Program-made: the position numbers and the translations under genes | Part shown: in pieces, positions 50,622 to 55,360 of the stretch | How positions within the stretch are numbered: the stretch's first letter is position 1 | Layout: the number at the start of each line of letters is the position of its first letter | Assembly (NCBI GenBank): GCA_016296565.1 | Contig: JAEDJB010000003.1 | Coordinates: 1-55,360, forward strand | DNA length: 55,360 bases | From: Oscillospiraceae bacterium | GTDB lineage: Bacteria > Bacillota > Clostridia > Oscillospirales > Oscillospiraceae | Reading direction: 5' to 3' | Notes under the pieces: generated by a model | What the model saw: the letters and a program-made list of their open reading frames with translations, nothing else | Told to the model about the DNA's origin: nothing | Database searches by the model: none

Positions 50622-51333
50622 AGGCCACCTCCGGCGCACCAACGCCAAAATCCGTGTTGTTCAGCAGGATGTCCACCCGGTCATTTTCCAGGTAGTCCGG
50701 CATGACCTGTTCTGTGAAGGTCCGGATTACCGCCTCGTCCGGCTTCAGCCTGGTCTGGTTTTCCACAAAAATGTTGACGCAGACCCGCTCGAAGTGGGCA
50801 AGGCCGGTTTCGAGGTCCCGGCGCATACTCTCCTCCGTCTGCCCGGTGAGCCCAAAGAGCAGGCAGCACTCGTCAAACTGCCGGGCGATCTCAGCCGGGT
50901 CCTCCTCCGGGATTCCCTTGCGCAGCACCTTTTCCCGGAAATCCCGGTCAAAGGTTTCCACCCCGGTTTTGATTTTCAGGGTGGTGCCCACCGCCCCAAA
51001 GGCCGCCCGCAGGGCGGGGATTTCCTCCCGGTAGAGCCAGTGGCACTCAAAGTGCAGGGTGCCGATGGCCTTCTCCCGGCACAGGTCCAGAAGAGCCTTC
51101 ATCGTCCGTGGGTCCAGCTCGGGGAAGCTGCCGGAGTTAATCACCTCCAGGTGGTGACAGCACCCGGTCACCTGCGCCAGAACCTTTTGGTTCAGCGCCC
51201 AGTTTTCCGCCTCGTCGGGGGAACTGTCCAAATGATAGTCGCAGAAGGTGCATTTGCGCCAGCGGCAGCCGGTGCCCCGGAGGAGAATGATCTCCCTGGG
51301 ATTTTTCTCGTGAAGAATGCTGTAACGTACCAT
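50614..51333 (-). CDS. Radical SAM protein, probable queuine lyase-type
   Basis: A 239-residue radical SAM protein. The cluster Cys are 23, 28 and 31 (GCRWRKCTFC), a CX4CX2C spacing that differs from the usual CX3CX2C. GSFPELDPRTM and GVETFDRDFREKVLRKG follow in the barrel. The Met at 51333 has GAGG 6 bases upstream and lies after the leader terminator. Linkage to a YhhQ transporter and a preQ1-like leader points to queuosine salvage, where a radical SAM queuine lyase (QueL) has been described in clostridia. That name is my inference from context; I cannot align it here. Confidence 0.7.
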   Translation of the reverse strand: MVRYSILHEKNPREIILLRGTGCRWRKCTFCDYHLDSSPDEAENWALNQKVLAQVTGCCHHLEVINSGSFPELDPRTMKALLDLCREKAIGTLHFECHWLYREEIPALRAAFGAVGTTLKIKTGVETFDRDFREKVLRKGIPEEDPAEIARQFDECCLLFGLTGQTEESMRRDLETGLAHFERVCVNIFVENQTRLKPDEAVIRTFTEQVMPDYLENDRVDILLNNTDFGVGAPEVAYA

Positions 51334-51354
51334 AGTTACCCTCTTTCCAAGGGC

Positions 51355-51457
51355 AAAAAAAGTACGCCCATATGGGCGCACCAATCCAGTATCAATTTTG
51401 CCCATAGTTTTGTTTAAGGACAGGATGGTTTCGAACTGTCCGGATACTGTTTCGCTT
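51355..51457 (-). promoter_or_regulatory. Leader with preQ1-I-like aptamer and terminator
   Basis: The minus-strand leader holds P1 GGACAG (51436-51441)/CTGTCC (51418-51423) around loop TTCGAAACCATC, then the A-rich tail TTAAACAAAACTATGG. This strongly recalls class I preQ1 aptamers, whose tail in Thermoanaerobacter is UUAACAAAACAAGG. An outer helix CAGTATC/GATACTG (51443-51449/51387-51393) encloses it. A terminator hairpin GTGCGCCCATATGGGCGTAC with T7 follows (51355-51381). TATGGGC in the tail can pair with the terminator arm, or its ATGG with loop CCAT, giving a plausible on/off switch. Class and ligand are inferred. Confidence 0.6.
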
Positions 51458-51486
51458 ACTATAACACAGCCCGCCCCAAAAGGCAA
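51458..51486 (-). promoter_or_regulatory. Promoter of the radical SAM/transporter operon
   Basis: Minus strand -35 TTGCCT (51481-51486), spacer 17, -10 TATAGT (51458-51463). It lies just downstream of the pckA terminator. Confidence 0.65.
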
Positions 51487-51489
51487 CCC

Positions 51490-51524
51490 ACAAAAAAGCC
51501 GCCGCACAGCTGTGCGGCGGCTTG
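51490..51524 (-). terminator. Intrinsic terminator of pckG
   Basis: Perfect palindrome with arm AAGCCGCCGCACAG (51496-51509) and tail TTTTTTGTGG on the minus strand. Confidence 0.9.
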
Positions 51525-51543
51525 GGGTATGTATAGGATGGGA

Positions 51544-53313
51544 TCAGGCGTTCAGCCGTGCCTCCAGGGCATCCAGCTCCTGGGCCAGCTCCTTGGGGAG
51601 CTTGGCGCCGAACTGCTTGTAGAATTCCCGGACACCGGCGGCCTCTTCCTTCCACAGGTCCTTGTCGACACTGAGCAGGCCGGCCAGGGTCTCCTGGCTT
51701 ACGTCCACGCCCTCCAGGTTGATGTCCTCCACGTTGGGCAGGTAGCCGATCTCGGTCTCCCGGGCGCCCACCTCGTCGAAGCAGCGCTTGAGAATCCACT
51801 CCACCACGCGGAGGTTCTCGCTGAAGCCAGGCCAGATGAACTCACCGTGCTCGTCGGTGCGGAACCAGTTGACGTTGAAGATCTTGGGCGGGTTGGCGAT
51901 GGACTGCTCCATGTCCAGCCAGTGCTGCCAGTAGTCGGCCATGTGGTAGCCGCAGAAGGGCAGCATGGCCATGGGGTCACGGCGGGTCTCGCCCACGGTG
52001 CCCTCGGCAGCGGCGGTCTTTTCAGAGCCCATGATGGAGCCCACGAACACGCCGTGCTTCCAGTCCCGGGACTGATAGACCAGGGGTGCGGTCTTGGCCC
52101 GGCGGCCACCGAAGATGATGGCGGAGATGGGCACGCCGTTGGGGTTGTTGAACTCCGGGGAGATGCAGGGGCAATTCTCCGCAGGAGCGGTAAAGCGGGA
52201 GTTGGGATGAGCGGCGGGACCCTCTGCGGTCTCGGGGCTCCAGGGGTTGCCCTTCCAGTCCAGGGCGTTGTGGGGCGGGTTCTTATCCAGCTTCTCCCAC
52301 CACACGGTGTTGTCGTCCAGGTTCAGGGCCACGTTGGTGAAGATGGTGCCCTTCTGGGTGGTGGCCAGAGCGTTGGGGTTGGACTTTTCGTTGGTGCCGG
52401 GGGCCACGCCGAAGAAGCCCTTCTCGGGGTTGACCGCCCACAGGCGGCCGTCGGGACCCACCCGCAGCCAGGCGATGTCGTCACCCACGCACCAGCACTT
52501 CCAGCCGTTCTTCTGATAGCCCTCGGGGGGAATCAGCATGGCCAGGTTGGTCTTGCCGCAGGCAGAGGGGAAGGCGCCGGTGACATAGCGGATCTCGCCC
52601 TGGGGATTCTGCACGCCCAGGATGAGCATGTGCTCAGCCAGCCAGCCCTCCTGCCGGCCCAGGTTGGAGGCGATGCGCAGAGCGAAGCACTTCTTGCCCT
52701 GGAGCACGTTGCCGCCGTAGCCGGAGTTGATGGACATGATGGTGTTGTCCTCGGGGAACTGGACGATGTACCGCTCCTCGGGGTCCAGGTCGGCCTTGGC
52801 GTGCAGGCCCTTGATAAAGTCGGGGGAGTCCCCCAGCTGGTCAAAGATGGCCTGGCCCACCCGGGTCATGATGGCCATGTTCAGCACCACATAGATGGAG
52901 TCGGTGAGCTCAATGCCGTACTTGGCAAAGGGGGAACCCACCACGCCCATGCAGTAGGGGATCACATACATGGTGCGGCCCTTCATGGAGCCGTCGTAGA
53001 GCTTGCGGAGCTTGGCATACATCTCCTCGGGGTCCATCCAGTTGTTGGTGGGGCCGGCGTCTTCCTTCTTCTTGCAGCAGATGAAGGTGCGGCTCTCCAC
53101 CCGGGCCACGTCTGTGGGGTCAGACCGGTGGAGGTAGCAGCCGGGCAGCTTTTCCTGGTTCAGCTTGGTGATCTCGCCGGTGGCGCAGGCTTCCTCCCGC
53201 AGTCCCTCCAGCTGTGCCTCGCTGCCGTCAATCCAGATGACCTGGTCAGGCTTGGTCAGAGCGACCTGTTCGTTGATCCAGTTAAGGATGTGTTGATTCT
53301 TTGTTAATTCCAT
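51544..53313 (-). CDS. pckG: GTP-dependent phosphoenolpyruvate carboxykinase
   Basis: A 589-residue enzyme interconverting oxaloacetate and PEP. The GTP class is shown by its size and the P-loop PSACGKTNLAM (Lys254, with the class-specific Cys252). Other marks are GYGGNVLQGKKCFALR, WCVGDDIAWL and GFFGVAPGTNEKSNP. In gut clostridia it may also fix CO2 in PEP-to-oxaloacetate flux. AGGAGG lies 9 bases before the Met. It has its own promoter immediately after rsmA and a perfect terminator. Confidence 0.97.
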   Translation of the reverse strand: MELTKNQHILNWINEQVALTKPDQVIWIDGSEAQLEGLREEACATGEITKLNQEKLPGCYLHRSDPTDVARVESRTFICCKKKEDAGPTNNWMDPEEMYAKLRKLYDGSMKGRTMYVIPYCMGVVGSPFAKYGIELTDSIYVVLNMAIMTRVGQAIFDQLGDSPDFIKGLHAKADLDPEERYIVQFPEDNTIMSINSGYGGNVLQGKKCFALRIASNLGRQEGWLAEHMLILGVQNPQGEIRYVTGAFPSACGKTNLAMLIPPEGYQKNGWKCWCVGDDIAWLRVGPDGRLWAVNPEKGFFGVAPGTNEKSNPNALATTQKGTIFTNVALNLDDNTVWWEKLDKNPPHNALDWKGNPWSPETAEGPAAHPNSRFTAPAENCPCISPEFNNPNGVPISAIIFGGRRAKTAPLVYQSRDWKHGVFVGSIMGSEKTAAAEGTVGETRRDPMAMLPFCGYHMADYWQHWLDMEQSIANPPKIFNVNWFRTDEHGEFIWPGFSENLRVVEWILKRCFDEVGARETEIGYLPNVEDINLEGVDVSQETLAGLLSVDKDLWKEEAAGVREFYKQFGAKLPKELAQELDALEARLNA

Positions 53314-53354
53314 ATGAAATGCCCTCCTTAGAGCCTTTCCTCTTTTTCCTATCC

Positions 53355-53383
53355 ATTATATTCCTCTGCAACTTTTTATGCAA
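53355..53383 (-). promoter_or_regulatory. pckG promoter
   Basis: Minus strand -35 TTGCAT (53378-53383), spacer 17, -10 TATAAT (53355-53360). The -35 lies 10 bases past the rsmA stop. Confidence 0.75.
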
Positions 53384-53393
53384 GAAAAAACCA

Positions 53394-54260
53394 TCAACTT
53401 CTTTCAATTTCCCATATTTTTCGTGATAATTGGGCAAACTCCGCAAAACTCAGCCGTTCTCCCCGAACCGTATCCGGCAAATTGCAGGAGACAATCGCCT
53501 GCCGGACCATTTCCTTGTCCGTTCCTTTACCCAGCATGGCGTGTAAGGCGTTCAGCAGGGTCTTACGGCGCTGGCCGAAGGCCGCCCGGACCACCCGGAA
53601 GAACAGGTCCGGGTCCCCCACCTCCGCCGGCGGCTGGCCCCGGAGAGTCATGCGGATCACCGAGGAGGTGACCTTGGGGGCAGGATAGAAGCAGGAGGGA
53701 GGCACGTCGTAGAGCAGCTCGCTGTCGGCGTAATACTGGCACAGGAGGGTGAAGGCCCCGTACTCCGCCGAGCCCGGCTGGGCACAGATCCGCAGGGCCA
53801 CCTCCCGCTGGATCATCACCGTCACCGCCTGGAAGCACCCGGCCTGAAGCAGGGCGGTGATGGCAGGGGTGGTGATGTTGTAGGGGAGATTTGCGCAGGC
53901 CACCGCCGGCAGGTCCCCCAGCTTTTCCCGGCACAGGGCGGGGATGTCGGTTTTTAAAATGTCCCCGGGGACGATCTCCACGTTGGGATAGGGAGCCATG
54001 GTCTCCGCCAGCACCGGCAGCAGACTCTGGTCCAGCTCCACGGAGACCACCCGCTCCCCCAGCCTGGCCAGCTGCTCGGTGAGAGGGCCGATCCCCGGCC
54101 CTACCTCCAGGACCCCCACCCCGGGCGCCGCGCCGGAGGCCGCCGCCGTCTGCTGAGGAACCCAGGGGGCGATGAGGAAGTTCTGGCCCATGCTCTTGGA
54201 AAACCGGAAGCCGTGGCGGCCCAGAAGCTCCTTGATCTCTTTTTGGCTGCACAAATTCAT
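53394..54260 (-). CDS. rsmA: 16S rRNA A1518/A1519 dimethyltransferase RsmA (KsgA)
   Basis: A 288-residue SAM methyltransferase that dimethylates two adenines near the 3' end of 16S rRNA. It starts with SKSMGQNFL, has SAM motif LEVGPGIGPLT (51-61) and the catalytic NLPYN (124-128), and a C-terminal helical domain. Its loss confers kasugamycin resistance in other bacteria. There is no terminator between it and the pckG promoter. Confidence 0.97.
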   Translation of the reverse strand: MNLCSQKEIKELLGRHGFRFSKSMGQNFLIAPWVPQQTAAASGAAPGVGVLEVGPGIGPLTEQLARLGERVVSVELDQSLLPVLAETMAPYPNVEIVPGDILKTDIPALCREKLGDLPAVACANLPYNITTPAITALLQAGCFQAVTVMIQREVALRICAQPGSAEYGAFTLLCQYYADSELLYDVPPSCFYPAPKVTSSVIRMTLRGQPPAEVGDPDLFFRVVRAAFGQRRKTLLNALHAMLGKGTDKEMVRQAIVSCNLPDTVRGERLSFAEFAQLSRKIWEIERS

Positions 54261-54289
54261 GGCGGCACCCTCTTCCTTCTTTTTTGCCT

Positions 54290-54318
54290 ATCTTATCACA
54301 GCCCCCGCCCGATTGCAA
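54290..54318 (-). promoter_or_regulatory. rsmA promoter
   Basis: Minus strand -35 TTGCAA (54313-54318), spacer 17, -10 TAAGAT (54290-54295). Confidence 0.65.
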
Positions 54319-54371
54319 CGACGCACAGGCCCCCGGCCAGACGCATAGATTGGAAAAAAGGAGGGATTGCT

Positions 54372-55112
54372 TTGCCGATCATCTATCTGTCTCCATCCAC
54401 CCAGGAGTTCAACGAATACATCACCGGCGGCTCAGAGGAATACTGGATGAACCTGCTGGCCGACGCCATGGAGCCCATCCTCACTTCCTCGGGCATCCGC
54501 TACAGCCGGAACACCCCGGACATGACCGCAGCCTCGTCCATCCTGGCCTCCAACGCCGGAAACTACGACCTGCACCTGGCCCTTCACTCCAACGCCTCCG
54601 GGGAGGGGCAGGCCGGGCAGAACCGGGGGATTCTGGCCTTCTACTACCCCGGCTCCCCCCAGGGCCTCCGGGCCGCCCAGCTGCTGGCAGACGGCCTGAA
54701 GGCCATCTATCCCCTGCCCAACCTGGTGCGTGCGGAGCCCACCACCACCCTGGGTGAGGTCCGCCGGGTCCGCGCCCCGGCGGTGCTGCTGGAGCTGGGG
54801 TACCACGACAACTACGAAGACGCCGTCTGGATCACCTCCCACATCGACGCCATGGCGGAAAACCTGGTGCTTTCCCTCACCGAGTTCTTCGGCATCCCCT
54901 TTTTCTCCACCAGCAATCCCCTGCCCGGGGTGGTGCAGGTGGAGCAGGGGGCCCTGAACGTCCACGAGCGGCCCGCCTATGACGCTCCCATTATCGCCCG
55001 GCTGTACAACGGCACCCAGGTCACCGTTCTCAACGAATACTACGGCTGGTACCTCATCCAGATGGGGGATCTGCCCGGCTACGCCGCAGCCAATTTTATC
55101 CAGTTTTTGTAA
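54372..55112 (+). CDS. N-acetylmuramoyl-L-alanine amidase-like protein with SH3 domain
   Basis: A 246-residue protein. The N-terminal amidase_3-like domain (about 2-175) has zinc ligand candidates Glu22/23 (GGSEEYW), His72 (LALHSNAS) and the catalytic-type Glu141 (LLELGYHDN). The usual first His of DPGHGG is replaced by YLSPSTQEFN, so metal binding may be incomplete. A bacterial SH3 module (about 186-246, ALNVHERPAYDAPIIARLYNGTQV) can bind cell wall. There is no signal peptide, so release may need lysis, or it may act on the spore. The TTG start at 54372 follows AGGAGG by 7 bases. It diverges from rsmA. Confidence 0.82.
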   Translation: MPIIYLSPSTQEFNEYITGGSEEYWMNLLADAMEPILTSSGIRYSRNTPDMTAASSILASNAGNYDLHLALHSNASGEGQAGQNRGILAFYYPGSPQGLRAAQLLADGLKAIYPLPNLVRAEPTTTLGEVRRVRAPAVLLELGYHDNYEDAVWITSHIDAMAENLVLSLTEFFGIPFFSTSNPLPGVVQVEQGALNVHERPAYDAPIIARLYNGTQVTVLNEYYGWYLIQMGDLPGYAAANFIQFL

Positions 55113-55165
55113 CCGGGATTCGTTCACAAATTGTTCATCCAAAGTTTGAAAATTGTCCACTTCTC

Positions 55166-55300
55166 TTGACCCGGGGTATGGTATCTTATTATCGTAATCA
55201 AAAAGTCATGCAGCAATGACTTCTCTCTTTTCTCTCTCTTTTCTCTCTTCCTAAAATATGACACAGCCGAAAGACCGGGGCTTCTGCCCCGGCCTTTTGC
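55166..55300 (+). ncRNA. Possible short untranslated transcript
   Basis: A promoter-like pair TTGACC (55166-55171) and TATTAT (55187-55192, spacer 15) is followed by the small hairpin AAGTCAT (55204-55210)/ATGACTT (55217-55223), a CT-rich tract and a terminator at 55275-55296. No convincing gene lies in 55113-55360. The spacer is short of ideal, so this is tentative. Confidence 0.3.
55272..55298 (+). terminator. Intrinsic terminator
   Basis: CCGGGGC (55275-55281) and GCCCCGG (55286-55292) with loop TTCT, followed by CCTTTTGCTT. It ends the putative short transcript or read-through from the amidase gene. Confidence 0.75.
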
Positions 55301-55325
55301 TTATCCCCACAAAATCTTCCCGAAC

Positions 55326-55360
55326 ACAAAAACAGAGCCGGAGCGAATGCTCCGGCTCTG
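55326..55360 (-). terminator. Terminator of a gene beyond the right edge
   Basis: Perfect 12-pair stem CAGAGCCGGAGC (55333-55344)/GCTCCGGCTCTG (55349-55360), loop GAAT. The minus strand continues TTTTTGTG, so it ends a leftward gene lying outside the window. Confidence 0.75.

Noticed and set aside
55217..55255. 12-residue Ser/Leu-rich frame as an attenuation leader peptide
   Set aside because: No ribosome binding site precedes it, and the repeated CTCTCTTTT tract explains the composition. No downstream biosynthetic gene is in view.

Overview
The window is a high-GC chromosomal segment of a spore-forming Bacillota (Clostridia). I infer an Oscillospirales gut relative of the Flavonifractor/Lawsonibacter type. 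The basis is gene content (SpoVM, SigH, a SPOCS/DUF3794 protein, CarD, PPi-type phosphofructokinase, GTP-type PEP carboxykinase), synteny with the Bacillus yloC-spoVM cluster, and AGGAGG-type ribosome binding sites. Nearly all of it is core genome. I see no tRNA, rRNA, insertion sequence, prophage or CRISPR array, and no gene-free stretch above 300 bases.

Layout. 1-3.7 kb: end of a VanY-type carboxypeptidase, a TetR/hydrolase operon with an unusually legible double operator, and a STAS-acyl-CoA synthetase fusion. 3.9-8.8 kb: dgt-dnaG-rpoD-TSUP macromolecular-synthesis operon, read leftward. 8.9-11.8 kb: flavin-reductase-like protein, hflX, IMPACT-family protein and, separately, rpmE. 11.9-20.4 kb: membrane/SpeE-like fusion, addB, addA. 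20.5-24.9 kb: fba and pfp, diverging from a shared -35 hexamer, then the thioredoxin-like protein YyaL. 24.9-26.6 kb: a DUF3794-LysM protein and the tiny spoVM gene.

26.6-42.8 kb: one long leftward gene train, cdaA-cdaR-rseC-DUF5685-dnaJ-like-yicC-remA-gmk-rpoZ-priA-def-fmt-rsmB-rlmN-prpC-prkC-rsgA(-spoVM). From yicC on it matches the Bacillus subtilis order, except that coaBC, rpe and thiN are missing. It joins c-di-AMP synthesis, Hanks kinase/phosphatase signalling, translation initiation, rRNA modification and replication restart.

42.9-47.5 kb: DUF3343 with a cysteine desulfurase-like protein (possible sulfur/selenium handling), carD-ispD-ispF, a double zinc-ribbon protein and sigH. 47.6-49.8 kb: ruvC-ruvA-ruvB. 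49.9-51.5 kb: a probable queuosine-salvage unit of a radical SAM protein and a YhhQ-type transporter behind a leader that resembles a preQ1 riboswitch. 51.5-55.1 kb: GTP-dependent PEP carboxykinase, rsmA, and a divergent amidase-SH3 gene.

Most promoters I could resolve have exactly 17 bases between hexamers, and several use TTGCAA or TTGCAT as the -35 element. Points I rate highest are the STAS-ligase fusion, the queuosine leader and its genes, the sigH operator, the shared -35 between fba and pfp, the miniature spoVM, and the terpenoid-synthase-like Asp motifs in the DUF5685 protein.
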